Assembly (NCBI GenBank): GCA_030248135.1
Contig: JASANC010005087.1
Location: forward strand, 62,001-126,000
Length of the DNA stretch: 64,000 nt
Source: Theristus sp. LFF4_11
Lineage: Eukaryota; Nematoda; Chromadorea; Monhysterida; Xyalidae
Direction of reading: 5' to 3'
Positions 12,601-22,575 of this stretch are shown one piece after another. A program made the translations under genes and the position numbers. Below the pieces are notes generated by a model, which ran no database searches, was not told where the DNA came from, and was given only the letters and a program-made list of their open reading frames with translations. Position 1 is the first letter of the stretch, and every line of letters begins with the position of its first letter.

Positions 12601-15600
12601 TTTTGAAATTTATTTTTTAGGTTTTTTGCTTATACCAAAATAAAAGTTTATGTTTTTTAAAAAAGTAAATGCAGCACATGAAAGCCCTTGCAAAATACTA
12701 CATTTTTCATATTAACACCAATATTCGATAACGCTTCTGTGTTGCGTTAAAAAACCTTTTTTTCAAAACGCCAAAAATGACGTTTTTCGACGAAATACCC
12801 CACTTTGGAGACCTGTAGCGCCACACCACAAGGGTCTCATTCCAAAAGCGGGCCGGTTTTTTCTTAGTTGGACCTAAGGTACCTCCATACCAAATTTGAG
12901 CGAAATCGATTTTCGGCTAGGGGCAGAGTATTACCAAAATGTTCCTCCTAATTCCGGACGGTCTCTTAAGTGCCTATACACCTCTCGGTGGGGATCGATC
13001 CCCGAACGCTCAGACAAGAGTCTAACGCGCTACTAGGCCACGGAGAGTGATAATTATGTGTATGACCTATTTTTTAAACGTCCCACTGAAATGACGTCAT
13101 GTGCCGCCAAATATGCGCTTGCCGTTCACAGCAAACCAGACTTTCCGTTTAGCCGATTTCTTCCCGTAAACAAATTTGTTAATGTCTAATCAATCACTCC
13201 AAACTGACATTTTAGTGCCTGTACTTTGATAAACGGGCGTTTTTAAAGCAAATGGGGTCATTTTAGTCTGGACACCTTTGAATAAATCCACAATGCATCA
13301 ACTTGTTTTGAAATCAAATCAATCTTGAAAGTCGGCTGTGTTGATTGTTTGTAGATAGGAGATTACAGGGCATTTTGTACCGACTGCGACTGGTAAAAAC
13401 TTTTATAATCATAAAACCTTTATGAAAACAGCTTTAGGAAAAACTACATGAAAAATGAAACTGCGGCTACTGGCGGTGAACCACTGTTGCAACTTGAGCA
13501 ATAAAAAAAGTGAAATACACTTTGTAAACACACCTTTTTGTGAATTCACTTCGCAGTGTTTTCGTTGTTGAACGCTGCAAACTTTGCCATTCAGGCAGTG
13601 AGCAAGCCGACCGCGCAAATGTGGTCTCGTCGTCGTGCGCGCGCCTTGATTAGTCGAGTGTCGCTCGTCCTTGGTTGATGGCTGTTCCATGTATCACGGA
13701 ATGATCCTCGTGCTAGCACGGGTACGTCTTATTTGCAAACGGTGTTAAAAAGCAAACTTGTGCAGAGTAACTATGGAGATTGTAACGGAAAGCGTTTTTT
13801 TTCTTGTTCGTTTGTATGTATTATTGTTTTATTTTGGTACCCAGACACAATGCGCGCTTAGATAGGTAAACAGTTTCATGCATGACGCGGGAATTCAAAA
13901 TTGGTAAAGTGATTGATCCGAGTCCCCTAAATAGGGCCAAGCCATTTTAGGCTGTTTTGAGTTGCCACATCAAGCTTGAAATTAGTTTCCTAGTAAACTT
14001 AGCAAACGCGCTGAGTCGCAGAACCGAAAAAAAATTTATACCGTATTACCCCCAATAAACCCCCATGGGGGATTAATACGTCAGCGACTTTTAGGGGTGG
14101 GGGTTTATTGGTGGGGGGGGGGGGATTATTGGTGGGGGGGGGGGTTATTTACAAAAAATTCTAGGGGTGGGGGTTTGTTGAAAAATGGCAAAAATACATT
14201 GCATGGCAGGCAAGAAAGTCGCAGAAACTTCTACTCTACATAGAAATTCCTTTTATAACAGCCTTTTGTAATGAAATTACTATTAACTCACCCATTTGGG
14301 GCCTTTGGTAGCACAATTTCATCATTTTCACTGCAACCAGCCACTGAATTCGCTGGGTATGTGTTTCAAACAGGTCTCCAATAATCCCCCATGGGGGATT
14401 ATTTGTGGGGGGGGGGGAGTATTCGGAAACTGGTCGGGGGGGGGGGGTGGGGTTTATTGGTGGGGGGGGGGGATTAATGGTGGGGGGGTTTAATGGGGGT
14501 AATACGGTAATACTGTCGGAATAGCTTGGAAATTGGCTCACTCTGGGAATAGCCAAGGCATTAGCAATAGCTTGTAGCTTTAGCGTTTTTCTTGCGTGAA
14601 AATGTGGGTACGTTTTCCATGATTTCCAACTTTTTCTCGAGCTTAAAAGCTTCGCATTGTACAGAGTGAGCCAAAAAATAGGTTCCAATTCTAAAATGCT
14701 CTTACTGGCTTGTGCTGAAGTGTTTCGAGCTGAAAACGGGAACACTATTAGAAAACATTTGGAGGGTTTTTTGACCAAATTTTTGTCACGGTATGTCGTC
14801 CCTGTCACTCACTACAGCAAACTATCTGGAAAATATGAAAAATTGACAAATGTTGTAAAATGCAGAGGGTTGATTTAGCTGTAACAAAAATCAAATGATG
14901 AACGTTGGTGACAACTCGAGTGTTCACAACACAAAAAAAATATGAAAAAAGCAATATGCACAAACAGTAGCTTGAAAATTCCGAATGCCGAATTGCATTT
15001 GAACAGTCTTTGATCACCCTGATGTTTCACTTCGAGTCTGAGCGTGCGTGAGCGGTTCTGCTCAGAACAGATGCAAATTTAACTTTCCAGAGGCAAATTG
15101 TTTTTTCCTTTTTTTTAATTCACACAATTTGCTACTCTGATATTTTCACCACAGCAGACAAATTGTTTTCTGCAGTGAAAGACGCAGTTCCATTTTCAGT
15201 CTTTGCTGCCATCATGGTTAAGTGCGGACGGCAGAGCAGCGAGTCTGGTCTGCCAATTGGTGGGAACATGCGAATAACTTTTCAACAGTGGTTCGGAAAT
15301 TTTGTATAAAATTCAATTTGACCCCGCGTGACGATACATCAGTCCGGAAGTCAGTTTATGAGCAAGATAAACAGTGAGATTATGGATAACCATTGTTTTT
15401 TCGTCAAAAATTGCTATTTTTTGAAAATTACACTGTAAAAGTGAACTGATACGTGTAAACCAAAAAAATTTGGTCACAAAAACCTCCCAAAGTGTTCTAA
15501 CAGTGTTCAAAAATTTTGAGCTATGAGGTCTCTTTGTTACAGCTAAATCCTCCCTTTGTATTTCACAACATTGATCGATTTTTCATGTTTTTCAGATATT

Positions 15601-17293
15601 CTGCTGTAGTGAGTGATAGGGGCAACATACCGTAACAAAAATTTGGTCAGAAAAACCTCCAAATGTTTTCTAATAGTGTTCCAATTTTCAGCTCGAAACA
15701 CCTCAGCACAAGCTAGTGAGAGCATTTTAGAATTGGAACCTTTTTTTGGCTCACCCTGTATATGTGAGTTTTGTCGCATTCGAGGTCTACCAATTCGTTT
15801 CCCAATACTGATTTCCAGTTTTCAAACTTTCTTTTCTCAGGTCGTTCAATACCACCGACCAACTCATAGCAACGTCACCGGCAACATAACGTACCGAACG
15901 ACGTCCCACTGCATACCAGCCTCCGGTATCGCCAATCAATTGTATTCCATGTTGACTCTGTGGCTGATACCGCTGGTTGTGGCCGCTTGGATGAGCAGGT
16001 TTGACGATTTATGTCGGTTTATTTTGAATCTCGGCAGACACGCGCAGATTGGCCGTGTGAAATGTGTACAGTACAGCTTATTTTTTAAACCTGTCCTTTT
16101 TTGGCAAAATACAGAGCCCGCGAAACTTTGAATTAAACAGGAATTGGCTTTGGACCCCAATAAAAAAGCACCATTTGAAGCGAAAAGTGTCCCCTTTCTA
16201 GTCTGGTACCGTTCTGTCTTTTTTTCGCGGGGTCTGTATTTCTTTGAAAAGGCGACAGGTTAAAATAACACGCACTGTACATAACAGTGAAACGGAAAAC
16301 TGCGCCGAAATCAACCGCATAGGACACCATATTATTTTAGACAATCTTTAAACCACGGAAACAAAACACCGAATAAAAATGCAAAAAAATCTGAAACTTT
16401 CCAGAAACATCCTCTCAACACTCCGTCGGAGGCACACGGTCGGCTTCAACGTGATGATGTCAACCAGTAACAACAACGACACGAATAACAACGACTCGAA
16501 CAACAACGACACGAACAACAACAGCCTGCCGGGCGTACAGTGCACTCGATCAACACCGAATCAACCGCAAATCAACACCGTTGATCGGACGCTGTCGACA
16601 TTCGACGCAACGAACGACGCTAAGATGGCGCTCTCGTTGGTCGTCTACTATTTGGCGACGCATTTTTTGTATTTCGGGTTCACCTGGATTCTCTACTGGA
16701 CGCCGGCTGCGTTTTGTGCGTTTTTTTAAATTTTTTCGACTGCTTTCGTGCTGCTCGCTAATTGGTTTTGACATTCCAGAATATCCATAACAAATAATCA
16801 CTGTGTGCCTCCAAACAAACTGTATTCCGTGCACTGTGAAAACCGTGTACGGTAGCTAGCCGTCATCTTTTCTTGGGTTTACCATCGGAAGCCACAAGAG
16901 ATGCAGCGATTAGCCAAAATGTTTAGAAAACAGTTTGGAGAGAACCGATTTTCAGTGTGTGTGCACAGAAATGTCGACATTGCACATATTCCAGTCAACA
17001 AAACCCACCAGCTACTGTTCGTTGTGTTCTACTTCGTCGCCGACACCTACAGCATAGTGAAACTGTTCATCTACGCCGGCTACAATTGGACGGAGGTGAA
17101 AATGTGCCTGTTGCTTCGACGACGTTGGCCGACGGCACAGATCGAAGATGATGACAACGATTTGCGCTTGGATGACGGCGACGAAAATGCACTGGTCGAT
17201 CAGATGTTTGCCACGGATGACCCGATGGACGATCGAACAAGCAATCGCATTAACACGGACTTCTCGCAGTTGCGCGCGTCGATTAATTGGTGA
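3656..17293 (+). CDS. Rhodopsin-class GPCR with degenerate signature motifs (AVP/GnRH/AKH-receptor-like)
   Basis: Seven-transmembrane receptor gene spread over 13.6 kb. Proposed exons are 3656-4003, 13595-13659 (least certain), 15819-15998 (alternative start 15841), 16405-16715 and 16995-17293. Their phases fit together and give about 400 aa. Exon 1 holds TM1 (Asn1.50 in LANILLILIIF), TM2, the ECL1 cysteine (FWCK) and TM3 ending in DQY where DRY is expected. Exon 2 gives ICL2 with a basic RRRAR run and the start of a short TM4. Exon 3 has the ECL2 cysteine, an NVTGNIT glycosylation site and TM5. Exon 4 is an ICL3 rich in Asn repeats plus TM6 with WTP. Exon 5 has TM7 ending KLFIY instead of NPxxY, then an acidic tail. 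The ICL2 and ECL2 patterns resemble vasopressin/GnRH/AKH/corazonin receptors, but the ligand is unknown. Intron 1 is filled by transposons. A poly(A) signal AATAAA lies at 17939-17944. Confidence 0.75.
4035..4126 (-). mobile_element. tRNA-derived SINE, 3' body (interrupted copy)
   Basis: This stretch aligns by eye with 58722-58805 (shared TCGAGTTTTCT and ATGTTTTTAGCC blocks). It is the body of a SINE whose tRNA-like head lies 8.8 kb away at 12970-13052. The TTAA foldback at 4131-12965 split it: the left part ends GTCA-TTAA and the right part resumes TTAA-GTGCC, matching the uninterrupted copy's GTCATTGAGTGCC. Confidence 0.75.
5511..6925 (+). repeat. 185-bp satellite array, left arm
   Basis: Units begin at GCATGTCTGCTGAATTGTG near 5511, 5696, 5881, 6066 (variant GGATG), 6251 and 6437, a spacing of 185-186 bp. 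Units are nearly identical, with a few alternating variants (CCGACGC versus CCGAAAC). The unit length is not a multiple of three, so the short open frames crossing unit borders are incidental. Confidence 0.95.
6926..7735. other. Unique spacer between the two satellite arrays
   Basis: About 810 bp inside the nested foldback, unlike anything else in the window. A 35-codon open stretch at 6967-7071 (reading TDGLIVAAIADLRDDGYEED near its middle) and another frame ending at 7305 look mildly coding-like but match no family I recognise. They may be remnants of a transposase or of captured host sequence. Confidence 0.4.
7790..9465 (-). repeat. 185-bp satellite array, right arm (inverted)
   Basis: About nine copies of the unit seen at 5511-6925, now in reverse complement (recurring GCTAACGGATGTGAAGCGTT). 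With the left array it forms a long, imperfect palindrome that could fold into a hairpin of more than 1 kb. Unit borders again follow a period close to 185 bp, with a few units slightly shorter. Confidence 0.9.
10711..11324 (+). pseudogene. Decayed Arg/Glu/Gln-rich repeat ORF in the foldback core
   Basis: In the frame ending at 11324 the core encodes charged repeats. Four 39-bp (13-residue, LYRPARQRAEAED-like) units start at 10801, 10840, 10879 and 10918. They are followed by 102-bp (34-residue) units, rich in ERDAAERQRRAA, starting at 10981, 11083 and 11185. An in-frame stop (TGA near 10957) separates the two blocks, so the original ORF is broken; the remaining open part starts at 10971. The composition predicts a long charged helix. 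No catalytic domain is visible. It is probably the relic of a transposon-encoded or captured repetitive protein. Confidence 0.5.
12970..13052 (-). mobile_element. tRNA-derived SINE, tRNA-like head (interrupted copy)
   Basis: On the minus strand this contains an A-box-like TGGCCTAGTAGCGCG and a B-box-like GGGATCGATCCC about 30 nt apart. Near-complementary ends CTCTCCG / CCGAGAG surround them, the layout of a tRNA gene. Stem mismatches make a functional tRNA unlikely. It is the other half of the SINE at 4035-4126. Confidence 0.75.
13055..13290 (-). mobile_element. TGACGTCA-bearing MITE (family C), copy 1
   Basis: About 235 bp with inverted ends (AAACGT..CCACTGAAATGACGTCAT at one end; TTCAAAGGTGTCCAGACTAAAATGACC at the other, one CRE site mutated here). 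Other copies are at 19333-19556, 23646-23880 and 30208-30443. It lies in GPCR intron 1. Confidence 0.8.
13830..14035 (+). mobile_element. MITE family B, copy 1
   Basis: About 205 bp. It starts TATTTTGGTACCCAGACACA, with conserved internal blocks GACGCGGGAATTCAAAATTG and GGTAAAGTGA..GATCCGAGTCCCC, and ends GCGCTGAGTCGCAGAACCG. The two ends are imperfect inverted repeats. Six other copies occur in the window, all in introns or gene flanks. Confidence 0.75.
14041..14507. mobile_element. TA-flanked poly-G/C MITE
   Basis: Flanked by TA (14039-14040 and 14508-14509), with inverted ends CCGTATTACCCCC / GGGGGTAATACGG. The interior is long G runs (10 or more Gs) on the + strand with embedded GGATTATT-type units. 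The arms around 14087-14160 and 14380-14490 are related repeats. No coding potential. Confidence 0.75.
14662..15758. mobile_element. Tc1/mariner-type element with long inverted ends
   Basis: TA duplications flank it (14660-14661 and 15759-15760). Ends are CAGAGTGAGCCAAAAA at the left and TTTTTTTGGCTCACCCTG at the right. Inverted arms of about 220 bp (14662-14885 and 15535-15758) share blocks such as AAATGCTCTTACTGGCTTGT. The 650-bp interior has no recognisable transposase, so this is a non-autonomous derivative. It ends about 60 bp before GPCR exon 3. Confidence 0.85.
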
Positions 17294-18129
17294 TCTTGAG
17301 ACTATGCTTCACCATCGCATTGATTCTGTTGAGTTTTTTCTTTCGAATTACATGCTCAGGAATCACCGCAACGAAGATCCGCCCCGCCCCGCCAGATTTG
17401 TTCATAATATATGGCTAATTGCCGATTTGGTATTTGCGCTGATCACCAGGCTCAGGTTCAGCCAGGTTTATGTCGTTCAGGCCGTCACACCGCCTTTTTT
17501 GTTGTTTTCTTTATTTTTTTGCGGTGATTTTCTGATCGTGTGGTCTGCTTTGGCGTAAGACCACTTTTTTGCTTCAAACCGGAACTCTTCACCAGTAATA
17601 TCGATTTCCTTTTGAAATTTTTCGGAAGCACAACATTTTTGGGTTATCTTTTTTCCACACGGTATAAATTCTCAGTAGATGCATACTCCTGGTTTTTATT
17701 TTCCCAAAAAATCCCGTGTTTTTTTTCTATTTTTTGTAAGAGTTGTACAAAATTGTTTTTTGCATGTTTAATCATATCTTGCTGCTCCTTGTGCGTCTGT
17801 TGTTTTTGTTCATTTTCTGTGTACTTTGTTCTGTTATGGATTCTCAGTGTATCTTATTGTAAGAATCGATTCTTTTTCAAACCATAATTTGCGACCACTG
17901 TCCTATGTCGGCGTGGTTCTCTTCTCTTTGCCAAAAGACAATAAACCCAAAATGATATGGTGCTTGAGTGAGAGAACAATGGTTTAGCTTTCAAGGTTGC
18001 AGACGTAACAACAATGTTGGCCTAACAGATTGTTCGGTTCGGGTGTCATTTTTCGCGCTTCTTGAGTGCATGTTGGCTGATTTCTTAAACCAAAACGAAA
18101 TCGCACAAAACAAACGATAGCATAGCAAG
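17294..18129. other. GPCR 3' UTR and intergenic gap
   Basis: T-rich sequence after the GPCR stop codon. AATAAA at 17939-17944 is a plausible poly(A) signal, which gives a 3' UTR near 650 nt. The rest is the short upstream region of the galactosyltransferase gene. The open frames here translate to Phe/Cys-rich nonsense from poly-T tracts. Confidence 0.5.
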
Positions 18130-20797
18130 ATGACCAACAACAGAATACGTATTTATTCAAATTTCGTCCGAATACTAATTGGCTGTTCGCTTGTTCTGGT
18201 GTTCATAAAGCTGATCACCATGTTCACCAGTATGACCGCGTACTACTCCATTCATGCAAACTTCTACAAAACGATTTTGAATCGAAACTTTGACAATGAT
18301 TTTTTGAAATTGTCACAAAATAACAAGCATGTTTCCAATGAAATGCCCGGTTTGATGGGTAGAACAACACAAATAAAAGGAGATTTACTGGAAAATTATG
18401 ATGCGCATGTTACGTTTGACAACGATGCAAATGAATGGACGTCGACAAGTTTGGAATCAAACCGTCGATTGAATGAAACCGTGAACAGCTTCACCGTGCA
18501 GTTGCGAAATCAAACTATCGACGTTGTGGCGTATCTGCATCCGAACGCTGAAAAAGTTTGTGTCTCGACTCGCACTTTTGCACCGTGTAGTGTCGTTTTG
18601 TTTCTGTTTGCTTCCGAAAACGCGCGAACTTCGTGTTTTCACAATTTTAACGTTCGTGTTTTCCAAAAACCGCCTTCTCTATCGATTGATCATTGTGTAT
18701 GTACATATTCTTTGGATTTTTTAGATTCTGTGACTCAATCGACAAAAGGAAACTAGTTTCAATCCTTACGTGGCAATTTTAAAGTCGCCTAAGTGACTCA
18801 GCTTCAGGCAACCCGGATCACACGTTGCCACCAATTTTGAATTCCCGCGCGCATCATATGCATGAAACTATTTACTACCAATCTCAACGCGCGCATTGAG
18901 TTCTCGGGAGACCAAAATAAGCGATCATGCCAGTGCAACGAATCCATACGCCTCACAATCGTGCTGCTGAGCACGGCTACGCGAGGCACAATCCGCGACA
19001 CGATACGCCACACGTGGGCGACAGCGACACGACTACGCCAATTCAATGCGTCACTGATGTTCACGCTGTCCGGCGCTGGCCAGCTGACGCCAGGTATGAC
19101 GGCTGTGCTGGCGCGAGAGCAGCGACAACATGGAGACCTGCTGGTGACAGACTTGCAGGTACAGTGAACAATTGGGCGAGCATTTGAACCACTGGAGGTA
19201 GCAATGGCAGGAACCTCTCTTTCACCTACATGGGTTACACAAATCATTACCGTACTACTTTTTTCAACCATTGAAATTTAATGGAAATTCATTTATGAAT
19301 TCAGTGCTGCAACACAAACGCAAATAACAACTATTGTGGATTTATTCAAACGTGTCCGAACTAAAATGACGTCATTTGGTTTAAAAACACCCGTTTGTAA
19401 AAGTACAGGCACTAAAATTTCAATTTGGTGTAACTGATTCGACATTCACCATTTGTTTACGGCTAAACAGAAAGTATGGTTTGCTGTGAACAACAAGCGC
19501 ATGTTTTGCGGCACATGACGTCATTTCTGTGGGACACGTTTGAAAAAAAAGATCATACGCAACTCCCACTGCTATTTAGGAATCCTACGCAAATCTCACG
19601 CTGAAGACCGCGGCGACAATGCAATGGATTGCGCTGAATTGTGCGTCTGAGTTCACCCTAAAAACCGATGACAATGTCATGATTTCACTCGAGAAAGCTG
19701 ATCGGCTCGCTAGAACTTCGCTTGCCAGTCAGCTGACGATCAGAGGCCTCTGTCACAGTCGGGCGCGAACGCAGCGACGCGGCAAATGGTGAAACGCATT
19801 GCTGTAAAAAACTGAATTTCACATGAAAAAAACAGTTTTTTCCAGGGCAATCAGTTTGAAGAATTGGCGAAGCGACTTTCTACCGAGGTTAGAATGTGAT
19901 ATTTATCAAGCTTTTCAGTTTACAAAAAAATTGTTCGCGGCCTTGTCCATTTTCAGATACTGTCTCGGCGGCGGACAACTGATCACGCGACCCGCGTTGA
20001 AAAAACTCGTTGCTCATTTCCATCAGGCTCCGTTCGTTGAAATCGAAGACGTTTGGCTGACGGGCTTTGTGGCAGGCAAGAAACTCTCTCGTGTTGGTTT
20101 TTTGGTCCAGTTCTAGACCATAAGAAATGGCTGGAGCAAAGTTTGCATTCAAATTTCATTCTTAATTTCAAAAAATTGAACCTTTGAAAACTTTCAAACG
20201 GCAGAGGTCGCTCGGGTCGCGCGAATCATGGTCGAGCCGGCTGAGTGGACGTCGGGGTTGGTGGGTTTTTCTCAGTGGAGCGCTGATTGGCTGCATATGT
20301 TTTTATTTGATTTGAGAAAACGTGCGAAAAAGCGATGTTGAAAAATGTGAGCTTTTTTGCGAACCAATAGTCCAAAACACCCTGTACTTTGAACTGACTC
20401 TTATAATCCCATTGCTGAATGCTTCTTGCTTCTAAATTTGTTTCTGCACTGGTTTCTGCATATTTGCAAGCGAAGATCTGCATGGATCTGCATTTTTTCG
20501 AGCAGCAGGAGCAGTCAGCAATAATCGTGTTTTTTAACGAACATTCATGAAGCAGTATTTAGTGACCGCAAAGCTATGTTTCAACACGGCTATGCGTCAC
20601 TAAATACTGCTTCATGAATGCCGCTTTATTCGTTTCTTAGAGACCGTGGCACAGTGCACCCGTGCAACGTGGGACGTCAGCTGGCTTACCACACGCAAGC
20701 CGAAGTCACCGCAGCAACGTTGCAACATTGGTGGGCACTATACGTGAAATATCAGTCGTTTTTCTGTTCTAGAAGATCTACTGTGAACGTTGGGTGA
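18130..20797 (+). CDS. Beta-1,3-galactosyltransferase family protein (Golgi type II membrane enzyme)
   Basis: Seven exons join in frame to 458 aa: 18130-18696, 18934-19158, 19580-19788, 19846-19887, 19957-20075, 20205-20264 and 20643-20797. A short cytoplasmic N terminus is followed by a signal anchor (about residues 13-33, FVRILIGCSLVLVFIKLITM) and a stem of about 150 residues with Asn-X-Thr sites. The catalytic part shows the family blocks in order: LTIVLLSTATRGTIRDTIRHTW, SYANLTLKT, FTLKTDDNV (the DxD region), KW, YCLGGGQLITR and EDVWLTGFVA. These are the conserved segments of the GT31 family, which transfers galactose or GlcNAc from UDP-sugar in beta-1,3 linkage. The exact donor and acceptor cannot be told. 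DDN replaces the usual DDD. Intron 5 uses a GC-AG pair (CAG|GCAAGA). Introns 1 and 2 carry MITEs. Confidence 0.85.
18703..18926 (-). mobile_element. MITE family B, copy 2, filling galactosyltransferase intron 1
   Basis: Reverse-oriented family B copy, recognisable by GTTTCAATCCTTACGTGGCA, TTTTGAATTCCCGCGC and GCGCGCATTGAGTTCTCGGG. The host intron is only 237 nt (18697-18933), so the element makes up nearly all of it. The flanks show GATCAT on both sides (18687-18692 and 18923-18928), a possible target duplication. Confidence 0.7.
19333..19556 (+). mobile_element. TGACGTCA-bearing MITE (family C), copy 2
   Basis: Lies in galactosyltransferase intron 2. Ends TTATTCAAACGTGTCCGAAC and GTGGGACACGTTTGAAAAAA are inverted repeats, and each terminal region contains ATGACGTCAT. 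The internal GCACTAAAATTTCAATTTGG block is shared with the other copies. Confidence 0.8.
20538..20626. repeat. CATTCATG hairpin MITE, copy 2, in galactosyltransferase intron 6
   Basis: Same arms as the copy at 935-1025 (CATTCATGAAGCAGTATTTA and its reverse complement). TTAA is at 20534-20537 and a mutated TTTA at 20627-20630. It ends 16 bp before the proposed last exon. Confidence 0.75.
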
Positions 20798-22350
20798 ACT
20801 TCTGGTTCTCTTGTTTCAAGTTTTGCTGTTCGCTGTGGTTGGTTGTTGTATCAACCAATCAACCAGGAAATTCTGAATCTCTGTTGAATCTTCAGGTTTG
20901 CACAGTATTTTTGACAGTGATATTTACCTCCAACTTTGGAGCGCCGCGCTGTGATGTGATGTGCGTTTTTGTGATGGCTGTGATGACAACAACAGAGAGA
21001 AAACAAAACACAGAAAAATTACACCTTGGTCACAAAACAACCACTGAACTTAAAATACGTGATACATGCAGACCCAAGAGAAAGATACGGTTCTGTTATA
21101 AGGAATCGGTCCACTCTTGAATACATGATGTAAAAGTCGGTCTTTAGGGCGCGTGTTCAATTGCGGTCCTCTAATTGAGGCCTGAAGAGTAGCGGACCGC
21201 CCATTCCGGCAATCTTGCAGTTCAGCACGTGAACGCGCAAAATTTCAGCAACCGAATTAAAGCAACAAAAACATGCAAAAACCACAGCCGTGACAAAATT
21301 GCACATTTCTGTCACCCTGCACGTAAATGCGTTTCAATGAATAAAATTGAACTAACTGAGAGGGTGTTGAAATTTACCGCTTTATGTTCTGGCCGAAAAA
21401 AATTTGGCATTAACAAACACCATATTTTTGCAAAAAAAAAGAAAATCCTGTTATTGCAATGGCAGTGGCGTTCTATACTAACAGAATATTTTCCAAATTT
21501 CGTTTTATGTTGTTTACAAGCAATAATAAAACTATTTGAATTTCGTGATTCTTAACCACTTTTACTAAAAAAATCCTTATTCGTGATTAAAAGCAAAAAT
21601 GTGCAAATACAGCATCTTGAAAACAGTTTGCTCACAAAGGGACCTGGCTGGCGCATAAAACGAATAAACGTCTTGGGACCGTTAATAGCGCTGTTGACTT
21701 TTGATTGACAATGATCCCATAAAATTCACATGCTGTTCTAACAAATTAAAAGCAAAATTTCACAGAAAACGGAATGGCACGCAACGAAAACGCATAAAAT
21801 CACGCGCTTCAAATCACCATAAAACCACAAAGCTTGCTGCATACCCTAATTTTTTAATTTCGACGCCAGCCTTTGTTTCAAACGCTTGCTTTTCTTGCAG
21901 TTCGTATTAACCAGTACAACGAACAGACGAACAACCATAATATTTTAGCCGCGATGTTTTTAGCTACAAGGAGGGCTAAACACCAGAACAGCGCACAGCG
22001 GCCATCAAATGTGGCACCCCAGCTCATCAATGAGATTTTTTAAAATCATTAAAAGTCATTAAGTGCCAATCGCAACACATCGGCGGGCCTTATTCACACA
22101 CACCGAGTGCAAACTTCATAATTTCATTTTGAACAATTTTAGCTGTACACATATCGTGGTAAATTTTGTTACTGACCCCCCTCCTCGTCCTTCTTATCCC
22201 CTACCCCACCCTCATATCGATTCCGGATACCCGTGTTGCTGTACCAAATTCGAAAGGTTTTGTCTCCGTGTATGGGCGGCTAGGTATTTCGGTAACAAGA
22301 TGCCTCCGCCACGAGATCGGGTGCTTCTGAGTAACACTTCTGAGCCCTGT
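20798..22350. other. Intergenic, no gene seen
   Basis: 1.55 kb between two + strand genes. It contains an inverted repeat near 21163-21206 (GCGGTCCTCTAATTGAGGCC then GCGGACCGC) and AT-rich sequence. The open frames lack homology or splice support. AATAAA occurs at about 21339, which could serve the upstream gene but is over 500 nt from its stop. Confidence 0.45.
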
Positions 22351-22355
22351 GAGAA

Positions 22356-22363
22356 TATAAAAG
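22356..22363 (+). promoter_or_regulatory. TATA box of the Cys-rich secreted protein gene
   Basis: TATAAAAG inside GAGAATATAAAAGGGC, a canonical core promoter element, about 220 nt upstream of the start codon at 22576. Transcription would be expected to start roughly 30 nt downstream, near 22385-22395. Confidence 0.55.
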
Positions 22364-22575
22364 GGCTACAAGAGTTTTCCTGAGCCGCCGCAGAAGCGGC
22401 TAATAAAGATACACTCTTAATCGTTCGCCAAAGCTTTCGCACAGTTTGTTTCTCAAGCGATATTTTGCGGCAACCTCGCTGGTTTTTGTGCATTAACTGA
22501 ATCTGGTTGTGAGTCCATTCATTTGTTTGAGTGTGTAGCAACTTTTAGTAAAAAAGTGCAAGAAATTTCGAAAAC

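Larger units (their letters stand above)
4131..12965. mobile_element. Giant TTAA-flanked foldback transposon in GPCR intron 1
   Basis: Flanked by TTAA duplications (4127-4130 and 12966-12969). Ends are inverted: GAGACCGTCCG at the left, CGGACGGTCTC at the right. The arms continue inward for about 1.55 kb: left 4131-5119 plus 9828-10380, right about 11420-12965. They share blocks such as CTGGTCTAGAAA and GAACGCTCTTTCA. The left arm was later split by the nested foldback 5124-9823. The core, about 10380-11420, holds a decayed repetitive reading frame. Without the nested insert the element is about 4.1 kb. No intact transposase is visible, so it must have moved in trans. Confidence 0.9.

Noticed and set aside
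12970..13052. Functional tRNA gene on the minus strand
   Set aside because: A/B boxes and a tRNA-like outline exist, but stems have mismatches, and the sequence continues into a SINE body present elsewhere in the window.
14236..14808. Minus-strand 190-aa Pro-rich ORF
   Set aside because: It crosses the poly-G/C MITE and the mariner-type arm; the Pro content comes from C runs.
17540..17887. 115-aa Phe/Cys-rich ORF after the GPCR stop
   Set aside because: Poly-T rich 3' UTR; no domain, and no splice or start context.
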